Shown piece after piece: positions 1 through 5,660 of a stretch of 15,188 nucleotides of DNA. Each line of letters starts with the position of its first letter. Position 1 is the stretch's first letter. The DNA is from FLUQ01 sp031550605. Its GTDB lineage: Bacteria > Desulfobacterota > Desulfovibrionia > Desulfovibrionales > Desulfovibrionaceae. The notes beneath the pieces are model-generated. The model worked only from the letters and a program-made list of their open reading frames with translations, was not told the DNA's origin and made no database searches. A program made the position numbers and the translations under genes. The stretch lies in contig JAVBOK010000078.1 of the NCBI GenBank assembly GCA_031550605.1, positions 1 through 15,188 of the forward strand. Reading direction: 5' to 3'.

Positions 1-58
1 CAAGTTTTTCCCAAACGGCATCAGAAATGTCGTGTCGTCTATGTGCGGCAGGTGGCAT
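1..58 (-). CDS. Transposase N-terminus (IS5-like), partial
   Basis: Nineteen codons are visible, from an ATG at 58-56 to the window edge, reading MPPAAHRRHDISDAVWEKL. A basic start followed by HD-[IL]-SD-x-x-W-E is typical of the N-terminal helix of IS5-family DDE transposases. A GAGGA Shine-Dalgarno sequence lies at 63-67, about five bases before the ATG. The catalytic core is outside the window, so intactness cannot be judged. The gene is on the same strand as the redox operon to its right, so transcription of that operon would run into it. The start codon lies inside a long inverted repeat, described separately. Confidence 0.7.
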   Translation of the reverse strand, partial: MPPAAHRRHDISDAVWEKL

Positions 59-99
59 AGATTCCTCGCTTGTAGTTGAAGACAAGCCAAGTATGCCAC
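52..99 (-). promoter_or_regulatory. Hairpin sequestering the transposase start codon in read-through RNA
   Basis: GTGGCATA (52-59) and TATGCCAC (92-99) are perfect inverted repeats. Inside them a second six-base stem pairs 68-73 with 82-87 around an eight-base loop. Read on the minus strand, the outer 3' arm contains the transposase ATG, and the Shine-Dalgarno site is in the internal loop. The predicted start of the IS promoter (about 83) is downstream of the outer 5' arm, so only RNA entering from outside the element can form the outer stem. The pairing is seen in the sequence; its role is inferred from the IS10 and IS50 precedents. Confidence 0.5.
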
Positions 100-118
100 A
101 AAACTAAATCCTAGGCAA
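90..118 (-). promoter_or_regulatory. Transposase promoter inside the IS end
   Basis: On the minus strand a -35 box TTGCCT (118-113) and a -10 box CATACT (95-90) are separated by exactly 17 bases, each matching the sigma-70 consensus at four of six positions. The predicted start is near position 83, about 25 bases before the transposase ATG. Confidence 0.5.
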
Positions 119-135
119 TCTCGTGACTACACTAT

Positions 136-486
136 CTAGAAAATTTTCTCCGGAGGCCTGCGCTCGGGTACCACCACGTCGGGCATTTCACCCTTGTTCC
201 AGGCCGGGGAAACGTACAGACCGCAGAAACAGGACCCGTATTCCTCCACGTCCGGTTCGCGGTACGCGCAGGGACAGATGATGTCCCGATCCTTGTCATA
301 CTGCCCGGCGGCCAGGCGGCAGGGACAGGCCATGTACCCGTACCGCATCCTGGTCACCAGCAGTTGCTCCAGCAGGGACATGGTCATTTCCATGTCCCTG
401 TTGAAAAAGTATCCCTTCTTTTCCTGCAGGGGACGCAGGGTGTCGTGCAATTCCTGGGGCGACATGGAAAAACGGGGGCCGCTCAT
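136..486 (-). CDS. ftrB: Ferredoxin:thioredoxin reductase-like catalytic subunit
   Basis: The 116-residue protein carries the three cysteine pairs that bind the [4Fe-4S] cluster and form the redox-active disulfide in FTR catalytic subunits: CPC 54-56, CPC 71-73 and CFC 86-88, with spacings of 14 and 12 residues (16 and 8 in spinach, as I recall). In cyanobacteria and chloroplasts this subunit passes electrons from ferredoxin to thioredoxin as a heterodimer with FtrA. No FtrA-like gene is visible here, as is usual for the bacterial single-subunit versions. The start at 486 is chosen because it overlaps the glutaredoxin stop in ATGA, implying translational coupling. The longer frame upstream is only overlap with that gene. 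The likely partner is the neighbouring glutaredoxin, which is inference. The IS begins at or just past its stop codon, so its native 3' end or terminator may have been displaced. Confidence 0.88.
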   Translation of the reverse strand: MSGPRFSMSPQELHDTLRPLQEKKGYFFNRDMEMTMSLLEQLLVTRMRYGYMACPCRLAAGQYDKDRDIICPCAYREPDVEEYGSCFCGLYVSPAWNKGEMPDVVVPERRPPEKIF

Positions 487-743
487 AAATGCAACGCCCT
501 GATGATGTCGTCTTTCTTGAATCCCACAATCACCACGTCGCCATCGCTGATGATCATGGTGGGAAAAGACACGCGCGGGTTGTACTCGCGCACCTGCTCC
601 ATGACCTGCTTGCGCTCGTCCCCTTCCAGCTGATCCACATACACGCAATCGAAATCCACGCGGTTGGCTTCCAGAAATTCACGCGTGTGCCGGCAGTGCA
701 CACACGTGGAAAGCGCATACAATTTGATAGAGCAATCAGACAT
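483..743 (-). CDS. Glutaredoxin-like (NrdH-type) thiol-disulfide protein
   Basis: An 86-residue single thioredoxin-fold domain. The opening strand leads into a CxxC active site, STCVHC, with cysteines 14 and 17; the expected cis-proline follows at 61 in VSFPT, and a GDVVIVGF segment matches the end of the fold. Length and motif fit the glutaredoxin/NrdH group; the CVHC dipeptide is not the CPYC of classical glutaredoxins. It is cytoplasmic, with no signal peptide. A GGAGG site lies about six bases before the ATG at 743. The stop overlaps the ftrB start by four bases, so the two are almost certainly co-translated and may be redox partners. The reductant and clients cannot be told from sequence. 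Confidence 0.85.
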   Translation of the reverse strand: MSDCSIKLYALSTCVHCRHTREFLEANRVDFDCVYVDQLEGDERKQVMEQVREYNPRVSFPTMIISDGDVVIVGFKKDDIIRALHL

Positions 744-799
744 AGGGCCTCCCTCTCGGCGTATATCGGTACACCATATCAGTACAACAGGGGAAGCGC

Positions 800-1336
800 T
801 CAGGCAAGGGCGTCGGCAATAAAAGCGGCTATGCGGCGGACGCATTGTTTCAGATCCGGGGCGCTTTCCTCCTTTTTGCTGTGCAGGTCGCGCAGCACAT
901 AGACCCCGGCTTCGCGGCCGAAACCCACGCCCGGCGAGTCCAGGCCGACCTCCGGCACGCGCCAGGCCACGCGCAGGCTGTGCTCGCCTTTCTGCGCCGT
1001 GCCCGCCATATGGACGACGATGTTGTCCTCGTTGTCCTCCCAGGCCAGGCGTTCCCTGTCCGTATCGGGCATGGAGGACCGCATTTCTTCCAGGGCTTCG
1101 GCCACGGGCCGCATGTGGACGGCGGCAACGGAACGCATGCTTTCAAAGGCGCTTTCCGCTCCTTTGCCCCGATCCCGGCGTTTGCGCAGTTCCGCCTCCA
1201 GTATCTGCGCGGCGTCATCCACGCCCGCGCGGCGGGCGGGCGGACCGGGCTCCGCGTCATCCTTGACCAGGAGTTTGCGCAGCAGAAGCCATACCGCGAA
1301 AAGGGCAACGCCGCCCAGAATAAGGTTGATGTACAT
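800..1336 (-). CDS. Membrane-anchored protein of unknown function
   Basis: I do not recognise the family. The 178-residue product starts with one hydrophobic helix (about residues 3-20, LILGGVALFAVWLLL) followed by lysines and arginines, which predicts an N-terminal anchor with the rest in the cytoplasm. Residues 25-65 are charged and probably disordered. Residues 100-178 look like a folded alpha/beta domain, with strands such as NIVVHMAG, SLRVAWRVPEVGL and AGVYVLRDLHS. The start at 1336 is preferred because a GGAGG-type site precedes it and the hydrophobic helix begins at once; an upstream ATG at 1390 has no such support. It lies 56 bases before the glutaredoxin gene on the same strand and is probably the first gene of that operon, so a redox or envelope role is possible but unproven. 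Confidence 0.72.
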   Translation of the reverse strand: MYINLILGGVALFAVWLLLRKLLVKDDAEPGPPARRAGVDDAAQILEAELRKRRDRGKGAESAFESMRSVAAVHMRPVAEALEEMRSSMPDTDRERLAWEDNEDNIVVHMAGTAQKGEHSLRVAWRVPEVGLDSPGVGFGREAGVYVLRDLHSKKEESAPDLKQCVRRIAAFIADALA

Positions 1337-1360
1337 GCCCCCTCCGTCAGATGTCGCTGC

Positions 1361-1369
1361 AATATACCA
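1361..1369 (-). promoter_or_regulatory. Extended -10 promoter for the redox operon
   Basis: The minus strand reads TGG-TATATT, an extended -10 element (TGn plus hexamer), ending 25 bases before the ATG at 1336. No good -35 box is seen, which is tolerated at extended -10 promoters. The predicted leader is about 18 bases and carries the Shine-Dalgarno site. Confidence 0.4.
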
Positions 1370-1494
1370 CAAAATTTCACGCCCTTCCATACGTTCGGAC
1401 GCGATTTTCAGAAAAGCCGGGCGAAACCGTTTCAGACCCGCCTGCCCCCCGGCTGAAAGGCCGCGCCGAATTCGCCCCCTCCGTCAGTTACAGC

Positions 1495-1522
1495 TTGACA
1501 AGAATCCGCCCGTCTTTCTAGT
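1495..1522 (+). promoter_or_regulatory. Promoter for the EF-G paralogue
   Basis: A perfect -35 box TTGACA (1495-1500) is followed after 16 bases by TCTAGT (1517-1522), which matches the -10 consensus at four of six positions. The start would be near 1529, giving an 80-base leader. Confidence 0.5.
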
Positions 1523-1551
1523 GTGTCGGATATTTTGCCAAAAGGACACAT

Positions 1552-1568
1552 CCCCCCGGCCCGGGGGG
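1552..1568 (+). promoter_or_regulatory. GC hairpin in the leader of the EF-G paralogue
   Basis: Six C (1552-1557) face six G (1563-1568) across a five-base loop, GGCCC. It lies 40 bases before the start codon, with only GTTTCCC after it rather than a T run. It could be an mRNA-stabilising or weak attenuating structure; nothing in the sequence decides between these. Confidence 0.35.
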
Positions 1569-1607
1569 TTTCCCATCGACACTGTGACAGCAGCAAGGGA
1601 GAGCCTT

Positions 1608-3671
1608 ATGTCCAATTCAGATACCCAAAGAACCTATGCACTGATCGGCACCGGCGGGTGCGGCAAAACGACCCTGGCGGAGATGCTCCTCTTCCAGACC
1701 GGGGTCGTCAACCGCCTGGGCAGGATCGAGGACGGCACCACCGCCCTGGATTACGAGCCCGAGGAAATCAAGCGCCGGGGCAGCATTCAGCCGGGTTTTG
1801 CCACCTATCTCTGGAACAAGAACCGCCATTTCTGCCTTGACCTTCCCGGCGACAATAACTTCACCGGCGACGTGGATTACCTGCTTATGGCCGCCGATGC
1901 CGTCGTTTTCGTTATAGACGCCGTGGACGGCGTGCGCCCCCTGACGAAAAAACATTGGGAATCCGTGAAAAAAGCCGGCATTCCCGCCTGCTGCTTCATC
2001 AACAAGGTGGACCGCGACCGCGCCGATTTCCCCATGGCTCTTTCCGGCCTGACCTCCATTCTGGGACTCAAGACCGTGCTGCTGTATGCGCCCGTCGGCG
2101 GCCAGGCCGACTTTTCCGGCCTGGTGGATGTGCTGGGCAAAAAAGCCCTGCTGTTCCAGCCTGACGGCACGGTCAAAGCCGGCGACATTCCGGCGGACAT
2201 GGCCGGGGACATGGCCGCCCTGCGCGAAACAGCCATCGAAAACATCGCGGAAAGCGATGAAGCCCTGATGGAAAAATACCTTGAGACGGGCGAACTGACG
2301 GATGAAGAAATCGCCATCGGCCTGCGCGCTGGGGTCAGAAACGGCGAACTGGTGCCGGTGATCGCCGGCGCGGCCCTTGAAAACAAAGGCGGCGCGCAAT
2401 TGCTGGACCTGATCCAGAGCTGCTTCCCCTCCCCCCTGGATCACAAACCCTGGACCGGGCAGGACGGTTCCGAACGCGCCAGCTCTCCCGACGCGCCGGC
2501 GGCCTGCTTTGTCTTCAAGACCATCGCCGATCCCTTTGCCGGCCAGCTTAACCTGGTGCGCGTGCTCTCCGGATCCGTGAGCAGCGACTCCAACCTGAAA
2601 AACATGACCGGCGGCGACAACGAACGCCTGGGCACGCCCATCCTGCTGGCGGGCAAAACCCAGACCCCGCTGAAAGAAGCCATGGGCCCCGGCGCCGTCA
2701 TCGCCCTGGCCAAGCTGAAGAGCACCAAAACCGGCGACACGCTCTGCGACGACAAGGCGCCTTTCATCCTGCCCGCGCCCGCGCTGCCGCCGCAACTTAT
2801 CTCGTACGCCCTCGCGCCCAAGGAAAAGGGCGATGAAGACAAGGTGTACGCCGCCGTGCAGCGTTTGCTGGATGAAGACATCTCCCTGAAGCTTGCCCGC
2901 GACGAAGAAACCGGCGACATTCTGGTTTCCGGCATGGGGCAGCTGCACATCGAAATCGCCGTGGAACGGGCCAAACGCCGTTACAAGACGGAAATTCTGC
3001 TGAAAACCCCGAAAGTGCCCTATCGCGAGACCATCAAGGGCAAGGCCCAGGTCCAGGGGCGCCACAAAAAGCAATCCGGCGGCCGCGGCCAGTTCGGCGA
3101 CTGCTGGGTGGAATTCGAACCCCTGCCGCGCGGTACGGGATACCAGTTCGAGGACGGCATCGTGGGCGGCGTGGTGCCCCGCCAGTATATTCCGGCCGTG
3201 GACAAGGGTATCCAGGAAGCGTCCGCGCGCGGCTTCATCGCCGGCTATCCCATGGTGGACTTCAAGGCCCGGCTGTACGACGGCAGCTACCACACCGTGG
3301 ACTCGTCGGAAATGGCCTTCAAGGTCGCGGGGTCCCTGGCCTTCAAGAAAGCCATGGAAACGTGCAAGCCCATTCTGCTGGAACCCATCGTGACCCTGTC
3401 CATTTCCATCCCCGACGAATTCATGGGCGATGTGATCGGCGACCTTTCCAGCCGTCGGGGCAAAGTTCTGGGCTCCGATTCGCAGGCGGGAATCACGGAA
3501 GTCAAGGCCAACGTGCCCATGAACGAAATCCTGCGCTACGCCCCGGACCTGCGGTCCATGACCGGCGGCCAGGGCGTGTTCACCATGGAATTTTCCCACT
3601 ACGAGGAAGCGCCGTCCCCGGTCAGCGAAAAGGTGACCGCGGAATTCAAGCGGGAAAAAGAGGAAGAATAG
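1608..3671 (+). CDS. fusA2: EF-G paralogue, FusA2-type translational GTPase
   Basis: The 687-residue protein has all five EF-G domains. G1 is GTGGCGKTT (14-22); switch I follows EDGTTALDYEPEEIKRRGSI (41-60); G3 is DLPGD (78-82) and G4 NKVD (132-135). Domains III-V follow, including a domain IV stretch from GRHKKQSGGRGQFGD and a C-terminal region ending MTGGQGVFTMEFSHYEE. The EDGTT/EPEE switch I and the GG-containing P-loop are hallmarks of the FusA2 (EF-G-like) clade rather than canonical FusA. Canonical DTPGHVD in switch II is DLPGDNN here, so the catalytic histidine is Asp82. Ribosome-stimulated GTPase action is likely but the cellular role is uncertain. The ATG at 1608 follows an AAGGGAGAG site; the longer upstream open frame (from 999) is antisense to the neighbouring gene. 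Confidence 0.93.
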   Translation: MSNSDTQRTYALIGTGGCGKTTLAEMLLFQTGVVNRLGRIEDGTTALDYEPEEIKRRGSIQPGFATYLWNKNRHFCLDLPGDNNFTGDVDYLLMAADAVVFVIDAVDGVRPLTKKHWESVKKAGIPACCFINKVDRDRADFPMALSGLTSILGLKTVLLYAPVGGQADFSGLVDVLGKKALLFQPDGTVKAGDIPADMAGDMAALRETAIENIAESDEALMEKYLETGELTDEEIAIGLRAGVRNGELVPVIAGAALENKGGAQLLDLIQSCFPSPLDHKPWTGQDGSERASSPDAPAACFVFKTIADPFAGQLNLVRVLSGSVSSDSNLKNMTGGDNERLGTPILLAGKTQTPLKEAMGPGAVIALAKLKSTKTGDTLCDDKAPFILPAPALPPQLISYALAPKEKGDEDKVYAAVQRLLDEDISLKLARDEETGDILVSGMGQLHIEIAVERAKRRYKTEILLKTPKVPYRETIKGKAQVQGRHKKQSGGRGQFGDCWVEFEPLPRGTGYQFEDGIVGGVVPRQYIPAVDKGIQEASARGFIAGYPMVDFKARLYDGSYHTVDSSEMAFKVAGSLAFKKAMETCKPILLEPIVTLSISIPDEFMGDVIGDLSSRRGKVLGSDSQAGITEVKANVPMNEILRYAPDLRSMTGGQGVFTMEFSHYEEAPSPVSEKVTAEFKREKEEE

Positions 3672-3683
3672 CCGCGGAAGCCG

Positions 3684-3706
3684 CCGGAGGGGCGCCGCCC
3701 CTCCGG
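3684..3706. repeat. GC-rich palindrome after fusA2
   Basis: CCGGAGGGGC and GCCCCTCCGG are perfect ten-base arms around a GCC loop, starting 12 bases after the fusA2 stop. There is no T run, so it is not a classic terminator. It may be an mRNA 3'-end stabiliser or a REP-like element. Confidence 0.5.
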
Positions 3707-3754
3707 AGCGCCCCGCAAGGGACCCGAGGCGCCTTGACCCCGCGATAGGGGGAA

Positions 3755-3797
3755 GATGCAAAAACGCCGTGGCGCAATGCCACGGCGTTTTTGCATC
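3755..3797. terminator. Perfect 19-bp bidirectional terminator
   Basis: The arms 3755-3773 and 3779-3797 are exact reverse complements around a five-base loop. The ends carry AAAAA and TTTTT, so a T-rich side is present on either strand. It lies between the convergent fusA2 and EF-hand genes and should stop both transcripts. Confidence 0.88.
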
Positions 3798-3807
3798 TCG
3801 CGGAACA

Positions 3808-3838
3808 GGGGCCGCGCGCCCCGCCGGGGCGCGGCCCC
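3808..3838. repeat. GC-rich imperfect palindrome
   Basis: GGGGCCGCGC...CCCC (3808-3822) pairs with GGGGCGCGGCCCC (3826-3838) with a two-base bulge. It lies just past the stop of the EF-hand gene and could help end or stabilise that transcript. Confidence 0.45.
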
Positions 3839-3844
3839 GCTCCG

Positions 3845-4375
3845 CTATTTCCCCGCCGCCTTTCCGGCGGCCCGTCTTTCCTGCATTGCGGCTCTGGCGG
3901 CTTCCCATTCGGCTTTGGAAATCTTGCCGTCCTTGTCCGCATCAAAAGCGGCGAAACGCTTGTCCGCTCTCTCGGGCGTCGCGCGCCTGAAGCAGGCCCT
4001 GAATTCCTCTTTGGACAGGAAGCTGTCCTTGTCGGCATCGCAACGGTCGAACAGGGGCGTGGAATCGCGTTTGGCCCCCTCTCTTTTTCTTTCCGCGATC
4101 CTGGCCCTGGCCGCGGCCATTTCATCTTTGGAAACCCTGCCGTCCTTGTCCGCGTCCGTAGACTCGAAACGCTTGTCCGCATTCTCGGGCTTCATGCGCT
4201 TGAAGCAGGATTTGAACTCTTCCCTGGACAAAAAGCCGTCCTTGTTCGCGTCGCACGCGTCAAACCGGTCCCCGCGGGCCTTGCCGCCCTGCGCCGCACC
4301 GGCGGCGCCGGCAGAGACCACGAACGCGCAGCAAATCGCTGCCATAGCCAAAACCCTGACTGTCGCTTTGCCCAT
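3845..4375 (-). CDS. Secreted four-EF-hand calcium-binding protein
   Basis: A 176-residue protein with a Sec signal peptide (basic MGKATVR, hydrophobic LAMAAICCAFVV, small residues AGAAGAAQ, cleavage near 26-29). Four canonical EF-hand loops follow: 42-53 DANKDGFLSREE, 74-85 DADKDGRVSKDE, 113-124 DADKDSFLSKEE and 145-156 DADKDGKISKAE. The third has Ser where Gly is usual at loop position 6. Loops 1-2 and 3-4 are an internal duplication, each unit holding a cysteine just before the first loop and another 16 residues on (41/57 and 112/128), which could form disulfides in the periplasm. No enzymatic domain is seen, so calcium buffering or sensing is the best guess. An AGGAG site precedes the ATG. 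It lies 70 bases downstream of pgk on the same strand, probably as the last gene of that run. Confidence 0.85.
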   Translation of the reverse strand: MGKATVRVLAMAAICCAFVVSAGAAGAAQGGKARGDRFDACDANKDGFLSREEFKSCFKRMKPENADKRFESTDADKDGRVSKDEMAAARARIAERKREGAKRDSTPLFDRCDADKDSFLSKEEFRACFRRATPERADKRFAAFDADKDGKISKAEWEAARAAMQERRAAGKAAGK

Positions 4376-4445
4376 ATATTTTCTCCTTGTTCATTTTCTT
4401 CGGCCGGGAATTGTCCGCTGTTCTCCCGCCCGCATGCTCTCCGCT

Positions 4446-5621
4446 TCATTTTCCCCGCTCTTCCAGAATCGCGACGGCGGGCAGGGTCCTGCCCTCCAAA
4501 AATTCCAGAAACGCTCCGCCGCCGGTGGACAGGTACGAGATATCCTTTTCCACCCCGAACTGCTCGATGGCCGCCAGCGTATCACCCCCCCCGGCGATGG
4601 AAAAGGCGGGGGAATCCGCGACCGCCCGGCACAAAGCCCGGGTGCCGCTGCTGAAAGGCTTCATTTCGAACACGCCCACAGGGCCGTTCCAGACGAGGGT
4701 TCCGGCTTTTTTCACGATATCGGCGTACAGGGCTTCCGTCCTGGGGCCGATATCAAGGATCATGTCGGCGTCGGCCACGTCGGCGGCGTTCTTGACCGTT
4801 GCGGGGGCCGTTTCGGAAAATTCCGGCGCCACCACCACGTCCAGCGGCAAAGGTATTTCGCCGCCCTTGGCCCTGGCCGCCTGCATCAGGCGTTTGGCTT
4901 CATCCACCAGATCGGGCTCGTACAACGACTTGCCCACGGGGAAACCGGCGGCCTTCAGAAAGTTGTTGGCAATGCCGCCGCCCACGATCAGTTTGTCCAC
5001 CTTGGCGGTCAGGGCGTCCAGAATGGTCAGTTTGGTGGAGACCTTGGAACCGCCGATGATGGCGACCAGGGGCCGGGCGGGTTTGGCCACGGCCTTTTCC
5101 AGCGCTTCCAGTTCGGCGGCCAGCAGCGGCCCCGCGCAGGCCACCGGAGCGAACCGGGCCACCGCGTGGGTGCTCGCTTCCGCCCGGTGGGCCGTGCCGA
5201 AAGCGTCCATGGCGAAGATGTCGCACAAGGCGGCGTACCGGCGGCCCAACGCTTCGTCGTTCTTTTTCTCGCCCTTGTTGAACCGCACGTTTTCGCACAG
5301 TGCGATCTCGCCGTCTTTCAGGCTGGTCCCGTTCAGATAATCGGCCAGCAACGGCACGGGCCTGCCCAGCAATTCGGCCAGACGGGCCGCCACGGGAGCA
5401 AGAGAGAATTCCGTTTCCGGCCTGCCTTCTTCCGGCCGGCCCAGGTGGGACATGACCAGCACCCGCGCGCCCGCGTCCAGGGCCAGTTTCAGGGTGGGCA
5501 GCGCCGCGCGGATGCGGGCTTCGCCGGTCACTTTGCCGTCTTTGACGGGCACGTTCAAATCTTCGCGGATCAGCACGCGCTTGCCCCCGAGGGCCAGATC
5601 GCTCAGTTTTTTTACGGCCAT
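4446..5621 (-). CDS. pgk: Phosphoglycerate kinase
   Basis: Transfers phosphate from 1,3-bisphosphoglycerate to ADP in glycolysis, reversibly, in the cytoplasm. The 391 residues match the usual bacterial length (about 390-400). The N-domain substrate site shows REDLNVP (19-25), SHLGRP (58-63) and the AFGTAHR block (140-146). The C-domain nucleotide site shows GGSKVSTK (190-197), WNGPVGVFE (311-319), GGGDT (344-348) and the terminal STGGGAFLEFLEG. The ATG at 5621 is preceded by AGGGAG. It begins 39 bases after proB ends on the same strand, so co-transcription with proB is likely. No key residue appears to be missing. Confidence 0.97.
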   Translation of the reverse strand: MAVKKLSDLALGGKRVLIREDLNVPVKDGKVTGEARIRAALPTLKLALDAGARVLVMSHLGRPEEGRPETEFSLAPVAARLAELLGRPVPLLADYLNGTSLKDGEIALCENVRFNKGEKKNDEALGRRYAALCDIFAMDAFGTAHRAEASTHAVARFAPVACAGPLLAAELEALEKAVAKPARPLVAIIGGSKVSTKLTILDALTAKVDKLIVGGGIANNFLKAAGFPVGKSLYEPDLVDEAKRLMQAARAKGGEIPLPLDVVVAPEFSETAPATVKNAADVADADMILDIGPRTEALYADIVKKAGTLVWNGPVGVFEMKPFSSGTRALCRAVADSPAFSIAGGGDTLAAIEQFGVEKDISYLSTGGGAFLEFLEGRTLPAVAILEERGK

Positions 5622-5660
5622 GGCTGACTCCCTTTCTATGGCTGCGTTGACAAGTTGGTC

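Larger units (their letters stand above)
1..135 (-). mobile_element. End of an IS5-like insertion sequence, running off the left edge
   Basis: The stretch is visibly poorer in GC than everything to its right. On the minus strand it holds a promoter, a Shine-Dalgarno site and the first codons of a transposase, the layout of the 5' end of an insertion sequence. The outer boundary is not certain. A CTAG tetramer at 136-139 is the most likely junction, because some IS5 groups duplicate a CTAG-like target; CTAG also contains the ftrB stop codon. Only one end is visible, so the terminal inverted repeat and target duplication cannot be confirmed. The IS5 assignment rests on the transposase N-terminus. 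Confidence 0.7.

Noticed and set aside
1617..3908. A 763-residue open frame on the minus strand, antisense to fusA2.
   Set aside because: It mirrors the codon pattern of fusA2, has low-complexity His/Gly/Ala-rich sequence and no recognisable domain. It also crosses the terminator region.
3756..5627. A 623-residue plus-strand open frame antisense to the EF-hand gene and pgk.
   Set aside because: Shadow of two well-supported genes; composition rich in His, Gln and Gly with no domain.
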